From NCBI GenBank assembly GCA_023091735.1, contig JALKBU010000176.1:1-64000 (forward strand): a stretch of DNA of 64,000 nucleotides. Direction: 5' to 3'. Shown here piece after piece: positions 40,441 through 49,599 of the stretch. The notes under the pieces were generated by a model. It did not search any database and was not told the DNA's origin. It saw nothing but the letters and a program-made list of their open reading frames with translations. Positions within the stretch are counted from its first letter, which is position 1. Every line of letters starts with the position of its first letter. The position numbers and the translations under genes were made by a program. Origin of the DNA: Trichomonas tenax. Lineage: Eukaryota > Parabasalia > Trichomonadida > Trichomonadidae.

Positions 40441-42085
40441 ATTTTTTTTATTAAAAAGTGAGCATCAATAATCCAAAATTTATCAAATTTTGCTACTCAT
40501 TGGGAATATAACACCGAGAAAAATATTTGACTGCTCAAAAGTTAATTCAATTTTTCTGTTAAAACAAAAATCTGTATATTATGGACCTATAAACCCATTG
40601 CATTGAAAATTTAAGTTTGAGGATTGAATTCAAATCAGTTTTGCAACTGTACAAAAAAATCTATTGCCTCATTTTATCTAATTATGAGGACTAAACTATA
40701 AATTTTTAAGTCAATTTTAGATATATTTAAAAAGAAAATATTTTTTTGGTCCGGAGAATTAGCGATTGCCTTCGCAACAACTTTTTTGGCTAAAAATCAG
40801 AGCAACAATAATATGTAAACTACTTTTTTTAATTTAGATACTCTTCTCAATTTTTTCAAGGGTCCCCCTCAATATTGTGAGGAACACGCCCGTAGAGTAC
40901 TTAGATTAAAAAATGTGGTTTAGTCCTCAAAATAATAGGATCGCAAAATTGAAAGGAATTGAAAAGACAAAGTACTCAATTTTGCTATCCTATTATTTTT
41001 AATAGAATCTTTCTATAGCAATCTTTTTTGTAAAGTTGATTTTGATTAAAAATACTACAATAAGCATATATTTACTAAATAACAAAGAAAAAGAAAAGAT
41101 TAAAAGAATAAATATGCAATGCGTATTGAAAGATAGGAAAATTCTTGAGTATTTCGACTTTCGTGGTGTGCCCGGGTAAGTTGGGAAATAATCTAAGCAT
41201 GAATGTTAAACAATAAGTATTGAAGCCTAGATTATAGGGCTTTAAGGATCAAGAGATGGTAGTTGAGAGAATGAAACTAAATGTATGACATGCCAAGCTA
41301 GTTTAGGATGTTGAATATTGATTTCGGGTATAAAATCCAATAATTTTGGGTGCTTTCGCGAGAAAAACTAAGCAAATTCGCTGCAGTCGAGTTTTTATTT
41401 ATGTTTGAACTGTTGTAAGCAGCTTTTACTTCATGATATCCACCTCAAATCAGCACATGAGTGAGGCCATCATTAAATAGTAAACGGTCTCGTTTGTCAA
41501 GTAAAATGGATATTTGGCAAGTAAATTTTGAAATATATTTTATTTGTCAAAGAAGAAGTGTTTTAACCCTCAAATTTGGTTTTTAGCGACCAAAATTAGC
41601 AAAATTAGCATTACCATTATGTAAATGTTATAATAAACCATATTTTAAAAAGTGGATAAGGTTAAAAGTCACGTTTTTTCACGATTTATTTGACACTGTT
41701 TACATTAATAAAATAGTATATTTGATGCGAAATATTTTCCTATCGTTTTTATTTTTATTAATCAATAATTTCAGCATATTCATTGGGAGGCTATGTGTAT
41801 AAGTTGGTCATCACATTAAAAACATGTAATATGTGCATGCATCTATGTATATTGTCGTCTCCGCAATGATTTCGTGTATTTATAAATTAAGATATTGAAC
41901 ACTTATTCAATTAGGAGCTTGTATTATTTGTAATATGTTACTATGATGTTGACATGTGATATATTTATAATAAATATTGCTATTTACTCAATAATAAGCT
42001 GATATCAAATTGTTAATGAAAAATATGAAACAATATTATATATGTTTAACACTTCAACTATGTATGGCATTACATAAGAGTTATA
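40441..42085. repeat. AT-rich gap with hairpin arms
   Basis: No gene supported. An inverted repeat with ~24-base arms, AAAATAATAGGATCGCAAAA (40929-40953) against 40979-41003, forms a tight hairpin. Its flank GTTTAGTCCTCA (40919) is complementary to TGAGGACTAAAC near 40685. TTTGTCAAGTAAAA (41497) and two related words follow near 41500-41560. Confidence 0.5.
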
Positions 42086-42498
42086 TATGCCCGTACATGT
42101 TTGAACTGGTTCTGACCCCAGAGTTGATACACTTCTGTCAAAGATCGTCAGAAACTAATCGTTCAAATCGAATTAATGATGTAGAAATGTATTCTATTTA
42201 AAATATAATGCATCCCATTATTTATTTTGGCTAAATTACGCAACAATTTCATTGAAAAATCTAATTATAGATATCCGACCACTCAGTTTTTGTTGCCCTT
42301 TTCCCTGGGATACGCTTTTCGGGATTTGACACTTTTATGACATTTTTAACAAATTACATGTCAAAATTAAGTTGCACAATTTTTGCAGAAGTTCAGGCTA
42401 TTCGGTAGGCTAAATCTTTAAAATCAAGTTAATTATTGTATTTAAAACATGTCTATCTAATTAGAAGTGTATCAACTCAGGGGGTCAAAATCGAACCA
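42086..42498. mobile_element. Possible MITE with ~35-nt inverted ends
   Basis: GGTTCTGACCCC-AGAGTTGATACACTTCT (left, about 42109-42137) is the complement of the right stretch at about 42467-42499. AGTTATAT flanks the pair at 42079-42086 and 42499-42506 and could be an 8-bp target duplication, though the left end then includes unmatched bases. Internal GACATGTAA-type words at 42354-42362. No coding capacity. Confidence 0.45.
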
Positions 42499-42853
42499 TA
42501 GTTATATGGACAATTATGCAGCATATGAAGGGTTGTTCCTATCTAATGTGTTGAACGTGTATACATTCATTGCAAATTTTCGATAAATTGTTTATCTTCA
42601 TAATATTACCGGTAAACTGTATTTTTCCCTATCAAATTACAATGTACATGCCAATGGTTGTTATGTTTAATGGGATTTTTCCCATAAAACAATTTTTTGA
42701 TAAAATTAATTTAATTTCTTCTACATTATATGGATCGATGGCATTAAAATACTCAAATAATGATAGCCAATATAAAAAGTAAGTTATATCGGAATTTTCT
42801 ATTTTATATGTTTCTTCAACTTGATGCCAATGTGAATATAAGTAATAATCTGC

Positions 42854-43084
42854 TTATGAATTATCTACATAGGCATTTCTTGTTTTAATGGATTTCTGAA
42901 TAGATTTACCGTAACTAGCATTCATAATAAGTTTCACAACTTCTTGTGTGGGATTTTCTTCTTTTTTATATTGCCTACGTAAATCATAAACCTTACGAAT
43001 AACATTACGAATGCGATGTGTTCTGTTACCCAACCAATAAATTCCACCAATTATTTTATATGAAATTTCTTGATATTTGACCAA
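42854..43084 (-). pseudogene. Polymerase B (Maverick) fragment, motif B region
   Basis: 76 codons including KLIMNASYGKS, the Kx(n)NxxYG motif B of family-B DNA polymerases, preceded by a helical segment YKIIGGIYWLGNRTHRIRNV. The 5' side joins directly to a capsid-type frame at about 43085, and the frame stops at 42854 well before the rest of the polymerase. It is only a piece of the palm/fingers region and cannot be functional. Confidence 0.7.
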
Positions 43085-43844
43085 ATCTCCTAATGTAATT
43101 AGATCCTGCTTTATCAGAAATTGTACCGTCCATAGGTATCCAGTCCATCAACTTAATTGGGAAGCATAAAGCTTGATTTGTGTAATGTTCCACCAATTCA
43201 GTGTAAACGTTAGGATCTAATGAGAAGTTCTTACCTAAAACGGCGCAAACTGTAAATTTTACCTTAACTTTTGTTAATTTCTGTACCCCAGTCGTTACTG
43301 TTATAGCCTTTGTCGATGAATCCTGAGTCACTGATGTAATCATTGTGAATTCTTGAGACCATGGAACAAAGTGATTAGTAAGTTTAGGATATGTTACGAC
43401 TTTTGCGACATTGTTAGGTGTGATTAAGCAATCCTCAACAGAAAGAGGGCAAACTTGTAAAGCATCACTTGTAAATTTAACTTTGATTTGAATGTTACCC
43501 GCAAAGTCTGGAATGAATCTAATAGCTTCAAACGGTAAGAATTTCCTCACAGGAAGTTTGAGAGGTATTTCGACATTAATTTCAGAATTAGCGACTTTAC
43601 CTCCACAATCGACAACCTGACCAGATCTGACAGTATTAACTCTCTTCCAAACGTCCGCATGTCTTGTTTTACTGAACACATCAACTTTTTTAACCGTTTC
43701 AGTTGTTCCACAATTCGATATTACATATGATTCAAAGATTGCATTATCAGTAGAATATACAGATCTACCATTAGCAAGGATTTGATAAGATCCTGCGAAA
43801 TAAACTGAGTCATCACAACCTATCCAAATTGCCGGATTACACAC
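43085..43844 (-). pseudogene. Maverick capsid-type protein fragment
   Basis: About 253 codons, reading in from a GT-rich leader with no ATG (first codons GTGTGT). Landmarks are DDSVYFAGSYQILANGRSVY, KKVDVFSKTRHADVWKRV, RKFLPFEAIRFIPDFAGNIQ and LQVCPLSVEDCL. It is rich in beta-strand patterning, as expected for a jelly-roll capsid protein of Polintons. The C-terminus is cut at about 43085, where polymerase-derived sequence begins, so the protein is truncated at both ends. Identification as the major capsid is by resemblance to trichomonad Maverick proteins and is moderately confident. Confidence 0.55.
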
Positions 43845-43851
43845 ACAAATG

Positions 43852-43885
43852 AGCCCATCCCGCTGAGCAAGCTCAGCTTCGGGCT
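43852..43885 (-). promoter_or_regulatory. Two-stem structured leader, copy 3
   Basis: On the minus strand AGCCC (43885-43881) pairs with GGGCT (43856-43852) and GCTGAG (43877-43872) with CTCAGC (43867-43862); the loop is CTTG and linkers GAA and GGGAT. A second hairpin, GAGCCC/GGGCTC, lies just 5' at about 43916-43892. A GT run and the capsid-type frame follow directly. Stems differ from copy 1 at both positions of several pairs. Confidence 0.65.
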
Positions 43886-44013
43886 AGGATAAATGAGCCC
43901 AACCCCCTCCGGGGCTCGGTCTTATTCTTCTTAACCTGATGATATAACGGATTTTTATCATTTGATGAATTAAGTTTAATTTTAAAAATATTTATTTTTT
44001 AATAAGTAAATAG

Positions 44014-44247
44014 ATGGAAAGGGTAAACGTTGGTTGCCAAACGATTTCATTTGCTGATAAAATTGATGTTGAAAAGTTTTTGATGCGTGAATTTCCGAAC
44101 AAACGCGAAATATTGGTTTCTGAATTATCAGAAGCTTATTTTGAAATTTTCGTGATTCGTAAATTTTATGAGGATTTCAAAAAGGATTTGAAAAAGTCGA
44201 TGAGATACAAAGCTCGTTCAATAAAGAAGGTCAAATATATTGTATAA
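44014..44247 (+). CDS. Small ORF in Maverick remnant
   Basis: 77 codons, ATG in the context AAATAGATGG. Lys/Glu-rich and helical (EKFLMREFPNKREILVSELS, YEDFKKDLKKSM). It lies between the capsid-type fragment and the polymerase fragment, and divergently from the capsid leader. No domain recognised. It may be a small Maverick gene or a remnant of a longer one. Confidence 0.4.
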   Translation: MERVNVGCQTISFADKIDVEKFLMREFPNKREILVSELSEAYFEIFVIRKFYEDFKKDLKKSMRYKARSIKKVKYIV

Positions 44248-44440
44248 TTGGTTTAGAAACAGTTGTTATTTTTGTTTTTGGTTGATTTCGATGTCGAGAT
44301 TAGGAAATGAGGTCGTTTATGTTGAAAATTTGATGAAAATACATGAAAAACAGTGATTTAGGGGCAAAAATGAAAGTGCACCGGGTCGATTTATTTTAAT
44401 ATAAATCACTTTTCAAAATTTGAGGATTTGCGGGAGTAAA

Positions 44441-45451
44441 TTAGGAGTTGAAAAAGTGCACCGTGTGCAAATTTCCCCTATAGGATGTGACAACATTGAC
44501 ATTTTGACAACACGAGTGATTTGAGGGGCGAATGAATGTATGCCGTGTCTCAACGGTGAAATTGATTTTTTTCTCGAAGCATGGCTTGCTACTTCTACAT
44601 AAATCAAATGCTATTTCTTCTCTGTCATATAATGCCTTATATAATTTCATAATTGAAAATTCACTATCTTTATCATAAGATCCAAAAGGAACGTGTAGAT
44701 TTGATTTATCATTAAATTTTACAGGAATAGCATCAGGGAACATTACATTAGCTGTAATAGCGATTACATCCTGTTTGACTCCTTTCATTCTACAGTGAAA
44801 GACTACATCATTTAATTCATTAGTGAGTTGGTCGATGTATGTCTTCTTTCCGCAAAAGATGGAATTATACGCTAGTGACTGCTTGCCCGGTGTAATTTCT
44901 GCAAAGTCTGAGTGAAATTGACCTAAATTCTTTCCAATATATTTATATTTTAATTTAGTTTTAACGTTTAAATATTCATCAGCATTCAATACCTCACAAT
45001 CTTCTTTAAAAAATTGATGTTTTATGTAATCAGGATTTAATACTTTTCTATTTACCACGCCATTTTTACCATTTACTTTTTTATAACAGCAAATACTAAT
45101 TCCATCTTCTTTTGGTTCATCTATTACTTTAATCTCTTTATCAGAAAGTTTTAGTCGTTTATGTTCATAATATCCTTTTTGGAACCTTTTCCATGTTATT
45201 ATATATAACTTACCATCATATTTATATGTCATTTCAGAATTACAATTTTCATATTCAGATATTAATTCACAATTTTGTTTTCTAAATTGTTCTTTAATCC
45301 ATTCAGGATTTAGACCACGACCTAATGGTTGAGGTATGGCTCTCTGAGCCTCAGCCCCAAAGGGGCGTATTTCTTCGTCTTTAGATTCTTCAAAGTCCTT
45401 AATTGACTTTTTAATGTATTTATTCATTCGCTCAGGTGGAATTGTTACCAT
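44441..45451 (-). pseudogene. Polymerase B (Maverick) N-terminal fragment
   Basis: 336 codons with two copies of a domain reading LNPxxIKxxFxKxxCE (residues ~47-61 and ~138-152), each followed by YKYxGK. From about residue 175 the sequence FHSDFAEITPGKQSLAYNS ... CGKKTYIDQLTNELND resembles the exonuclease-to-polymerase part of Maverick polymerase B. The join at about residue 174 looks like an internal deletion. The C-terminus leaves the polymerase after VETRHTF. A GC-rich mini-hairpin is embedded in frame at about residues 29-38 (positions 45355-45367). The ATG at 45451 has a normal A-rich context, so the N-terminus may be genuine. Confidence 0.65.
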
Positions 45452-45543
45452 CTATATATAGTTGCTTTTATACTAATTAAAAATTAAATAATAAAAAAAT
45501 TAACTTAGTTTTTTTCCCCACTAACATCCAAAAATATAAATTT

Positions 45544-45903
45544 TTATGACTTATTCATTAACCTATTCATGCGAACGGTTTCTGAAATACTTGATTTAAA
45601 ATATGATGTTTTATTTCCGAAATCTCCAAAATATTTTCTTGTTTTGTCATTTTTCCATTCATTATATCTTTCTTTATAAATTTTATCTTTCATTTTATAT
45701 CTTTCATCTTTTCCAATATATTTATAACAAATTATTGATTTAGAGTTTTCATAGTCTTCGGCGCTTTGCTCCTCAGTCTCGAAGAGCCGTTCAGGATTCA
45801 ATACCTCACAATCTTCTTTAATAAATATATGCTTTATGTAATCAGGATTTATCATTCTATAATATTGTTTACCTTTAAATCTTAAAATATAAACAGGTAA
45901 CAC
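45544..45903 (-). CDS. Small Maverick-type protein with the LNPxxIK domain
   Basis: About 119 codons. INPDYIKHIFIKEDCEVLNP repeats the domain seen twice in the polymerase fragment (44441-45451), then CYKYIGK and a Lys/Tyr-rich tail. The first codons may be preceded by a truncated start, since the frame remains open upstream. It is likely a second copy of the polymerase N-terminal domain or a stand-alone adaptor of the same family. Function unknown. A GC-rich mini-hairpin (about 45755-45785) interrupts it in frame, as in the polymerase fragment. Confidence 0.5.
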   Translation of the reverse strand: MLPVYILRFKGKQYYRMINPDYIKHIFIKEDCEVLNPERLFETEEQSAEDYENSKSIICYKYIGKDERYKMKDKIYKERYNEWKNDKTRKYFGDFGNKTSYFKSSISETVRMNRLMNKS

Positions 45904-45917
45904 ATCTAATAATATAT

Positions 45918-46214
45918 GTGAATAAAGATGGTGAAGCTAATGATGAAACATTTGACAGATGTGTTAACCTGATAGAAACTTATGTTATATACGTATTATA
46001 TAAAGATGTTCCAAAACTTATTAAGGAAATAATTAAATATAAGAGTTTCTACAAACAAATTAAAGAAAATCATCTAGAACAAGAAGTTCCGGATAATATT
46101 GCCAATGAAACATTTGAGAAATTATTTATTAACAATTTTGATTTAGATTATTTACACACAGTTGTTATTTTAGAAGATAATCACTTTTTTGAGTTGAAAC
46201 ATTTCAATAAATAA
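45918..46214 (+). CDS. Small acidic ORF at edge of Maverick remnant
   Basis: 98 codons, no ATG at the open start (first codon GTG) and the frame is open upstream, so it is probably 5'-truncated. Acidic and helical (LIETYVIYVLYKDVPKLIKE, PDNIANETFEKLFINNFDLD). It diverges from the 45544-45903 ORF. No domain recognised. Confidence 0.4.
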   Translation: MNKDGEANDETFDRCVNLIETYVIYVLYKDVPKLIKEIIKYKSFYKQIKENHLEQEVPDNIANETFEKLFINNFDLDYLHTVVILEDNHFFELKHFNK

Positions 46215-46458
46215 ATAATATGAACTTTTAGTTGATTTTTTAAAAGTAATGAAAATATTGCAATAGATCATAAGTAGTTGGAAAAGAGTTTGTAACCATT
46301 ATAATAATTTGAAGATCACTTGAATCATCATGAAACAAAATTTGCTGAAAATCAATGTTTTTTTTCTAAAGAATACATTTAATCGAGTTATGAAGTTGTT
46401 GCAATAGATCATAAGTCGGAAGCATATATTAAAGCTTCTAAATTAAAATGGAATATGT
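46215..46458. repeat. Direct repeat pair
   Basis: TTGCAATAGATCATAAGT occurs twice in direct orientation (about 46257 and 46399) between the Maverick remnant and the Ste24 gene. Confidence 0.5.
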
Positions 46459-47694
46459 TTAGTCTTTCTTAATTTGTGCGAATATCTCTCTAATTCTTCT
46501 AACACGCTGCGGAATTGTTGGATGTGAGTGGTAGAAAGAGAAGTAAAGTGTATCTGGCTCAATAGCCATCTTGTTGTCGGCAGCAAGTTTGAGAAGAGCA
46601 ACATCAAGTGGCAAACCTCTCGAAGCGGCGTAGTGGTCGGCTTGGAACTCGAAATACCTGATGCATGTGTTGACTGGAAGTTGTAACAATGATTCGACTG
46701 GTGTGTAAAGGAAGAAGAAGATAATGAAGCCAACAATGAAAGGCTTCTCATCGAGACTGAAATCATTAAATACCTTATCAGTGTTCATAACAACATGCAA
46801 CAAACCGAAGATGATAACTGCTTCAATTATTTGGAGACCCATCATTTTGATGATGTGGTGATGCTTAGAGTGTCCAATTTCGTGACCAACGACAGCAGAA
46901 ATTGCCTCTGGTGTTGAAACATTCAATAATGTATCTGCAATTGCAATCTTCTTTGTGATAAGTCCGAAAACCATAGCATTTTGGTGATTTGAGCGCTTGG
47001 AGTCATCAGCGGAGTACATTTCAGTAACTGGGAAATCTGTTTCGTTAGATAGGTTCATGACTGCATCGTAAATCGGTCCCTGCTCGAGTGGTGTAAGTTT
47101 TGTGAAGAGTGGAAGAATGATTGTTGGGAAGATAAGCTGATGGATGATGATAATGATGATATAAACAGTGCATCCAATTGGAACGAAATATTTTCCAGCA
47201 ATCTTGTAGATTTTGATGAAAAGAGGGACGAAAAGTATAACTTCGACAATAAGAATACCGAGAATTGTAACCTGATCTCTGATAAACAATTGAACTGTTG
47301 ACTTATTGAAACCATGCTTTTCTTCAATAACAAATGTATTGTAATACTTGCATGGAAGCATAGCTGTGAGGTAGATAAAAGCAAGGAGAATGACGAATAC
47401 AACTGATTTCTTATATTCGCCGTTAATCTTGATTAACTTCCAGAGTCTTGACAGTTGAGTAACAATGAGAATCAAAAGAAGACCAGAATAGACTTTTTGA
47501 ATGGTTCTGAAGTTGTGTTTCTCCAATTCGTATAATTTTGCGGAAGAAAATGTTTGTGGGGTATAAAAGTCACTGAAAACTTCAGGAGCTTCTTGTGTAG
47601 TTGTGATTTTCTGGTGCTGGCGGTAGTATAGATAAGCTTCGAATTGTGTTTGAAGGAATATCAATATAACACATAAAGTAACAAACAATTTCAT
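46459..47694 (-). CDS. STE24: CAAX prenyl protease Ste24 (M48 metallopeptidase)
   Basis: 411 aa, close to the usual length. N-terminal hydrophobic helix, then several TM segments (about 72-90, 98-118, 141-162, 171-193, 283-303, 318-338). HEIGH at residues 271-275 is the HExxH zinc site, and E349 in FEFQADHYAA is the third zinc ligand. NAMVFGL (239-245) and SHPTIPQRVRRI near the C-terminus are family signatures. The enzyme cleaves the C-terminal tripeptide of prenylated CAAX proteins in the ER membrane. A GACATAC-TTTACATGTC motif pair lies 37-55 bases upstream of the ATG. Stop TAA is followed by A. Apparently intact. Confidence 0.95.
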   Translation of the reverse strand: MKLFVTLCVILIFLQTQFEAYLYYRQHQKITTTQEAPEVFSDFYTPQTFSSAKLYELEKHNFRTIQKVYSGLLLILIVTQLSRLWKLIKINGEYKKSVVFVILLAFIYLTAMLPCKYYNTFVIEEKHGFNKSTVQLFIRDQVTILGILIVEVILFVPLFIKIYKIAGKYFVPIGCTVYIIIIIIHQLIFPTIILPLFTKLTPLEQGPIYDAVMNLSNETDFPVTEMYSADDSKRSNHQNAMVFGLITKKIAIADTLLNVSTPEAISAVVGHEIGHSKHHHIIKMMGLQIIEAVIIFGLLHVVMNTDKVFNDFSLDEKPFIVGFIIFFFLYTPVESLLQLPVNTCIRYFEFQADHYAASRGLPLDVALLKLAADNKMAIEPDTLYFSFYHSHPTIPQRVRRIREIFAQIKKD

Positions 47695-47834
47695 GATTTC
47701 TTTAGACTTTTGCCATATTTTATATTTTCTGACATACTTTACATGTCAGACCGACTTCGAAGTTTTATGGCCAAACTTCCCCTATCGTCGAATGTTTTGA
47801 TTACACCGGCGTATAATTGGAATTGATTAATTTT

Positions 47835-48086
47835 TTAGCGAGATATATAAGCATAGAAAAGAATACGCAAAATTGCAACCACATTCCACCAAAAACTGAC
47901 AGCTCTACCACCAATAAATCCACCATTGATCAAAACGAGGGGAGACCCTGCAATCTTGAAGAATAGGTCTAATCCTAGCTCATCTAATTCAACACTTATA
48001 GGGTGTCATATAGCTCTGCTGATCTTGTCCAAAACATCAGTATGATTAGCTTCAAGATTTCGAAAGTGAATATTGTATTTCTTCAT
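47835..48086 (-). pseudogene. Short unrecognised coding remnant with one TGA
   Basis: ATG 48086-48084 opens a frame of 84 codons to TAA 47837-47835, broken by one TGA at about codon 25. After the stop it reads HPISVELDELGLDLFFKIAG, SPLVLINGGFIGGRAVSFWW and a hydrophobic end. The composition is gene-like and the C-terminus hydrophobic, suggesting a membrane-anchored tail. No family was recognised. It was overlooked by simple length filters because of the TGA. It may be a pseudogene fragment from a tail-anchored protein. Confidence 0.5.
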
Positions 48087-49599
48087 TGCTTTTCATTATT
48101 CAACAAAAAGGCTTTGTGTCGTTAAAAAATGATTATGCTAACCGAGGTAAAATTGTCGGTCTTATTTTATGTATGTGTTGAGAATCGAATGAGAATGCAT
48201 ATATTTGTAGAAGCATGAGCGATATTTCTATGGGTAATGAAGAAATAAATTATGTTATGAAATAACTGTGGAATTTGAGAATAATTGCCTTGGTCCCTTT
48301 CTGCATTTCATCTGGATGAAGCAGATCGATGATAACACTAACAATAATAATGATAAAATCTTGTCATTGGCTTTCATCGAAAAAAGGATCTACGATTATT
48401 TTCGTCTCAAAACAGGTATCACCCCCGTGCACTACCCCTGCTTAACCACCAAACAACCGCCACCACATTCAATTTGGTGGATTTGGGCAATGCGATTGAA
48501 AAGTTGGTGGCGACGGCATTCCAAATATCAGAATTGCTAGCAGATAGAAGAAATATCCAATCAAAATACTATTTAGTTGCAAATTGAGCAAAATAATTTT
48601 CTCTTCAGAACGGAAATAGTGGGGAGACGAAAGCCCTATGATCATGACACGCTCTGATAATTCATTTCTATACGACAAGTAGTACAGTTACTCCAAGACA
48701 GAATGATTAGTAGTTTTACCAACAACCTTGTGGCGGCGCTAGCTATTCATGAGTGCTTGATGGTGCTTATTAATGTTGACCGATATTCAATCTCCTTTCT
48801 TTAATTTTCAAAATCGAAATATACTTAAAAACCATGAATATGGTAAATATTGGTTGTCATGATATTCAAAACGAATATACATCTAAAAATAAATGTAACT
48901 GCTTATTTAAACTATGCTATTTTTTTATTTGAATGCTTTGACATATTTTAGAGGCTGCACAATCAATATAGCTATTTTGCAGCAAAAATATTTGAACACG
49001 CAAAAAATTCTTAAGTGGGTATAATTCTGAGTACGCACACTTTGTAGGCTATATATAAATTGAACAGGTCTGGTCGGTTTTCAGAACTTATTTGCCCTGT
49101 TCATACTATCAATTATATGCACCATACAAAAAATTCAGTGAGTTTTAAAATTGAACACGCACTATGGATTATTGATAGGAAAGTAATATATTTTATGACT
49201 GATTCCATGGCAAGAGTTATTATGAAGTATATTTACCGTTTAATGAAACTTCCATTTTAACTTTGTCTGCCTATAATAAAAAACTATTTTAAATTTACAA
49301 ATCGCAAGTTCGTAATGGTTTTGCATATGTCCAAAAAATACACCATTGGAAAATGCGTAAGTGCCGCATACTTAATTATATGAATTCATATAAAAAATTT
49401 TTTTCATCCGATCCACCTACGAGCCCAAGCATTTTCATGCTTAGAGATATATTTATAAATCATTCTTCATAAGCTAAATACACAGAATTACATATCATTG
49501 CAATAATAGATCTTTCGAATATTAGAATCTATATCTTTATCTGACACACAAAATATAAATTTTCAATTATTGTGACATGTAAAATATTTTACAAAAAGA
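48087..49599. other. AT-rich intergenic gap
   Basis: Only short frames without recognisable domains. GACATGTAA at 49574-49582 is 18 bases before the ATG of the 7TM gene. Confidence 0.5.

Larger units (their letters stand above)
42850..46214. mobile_element. Rearranged Maverick/Polinton remnant A
   Basis: Contains polymerase-B fragments at both sides (42854-43084 and 44441-45451), a capsid-type fragment between them (43085-43844), a structured leader (43852-43885), and three small Maverick-type ORFs. Gene order and truncations differ from an intact element, so several deletions or joins have occurred. No integrase, protease or terminal repeats were seen. Assignment follows from polymerase B motif plus capsid-type and packaging genes known together only in Polintons. 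Confidence 0.75.

Noticed and set aside
48268..48540. 90-codon frame with Trp-rich end
   Set aside because: No domain, no initiator-like context and overlapping opposite frames; not supported as a gene.
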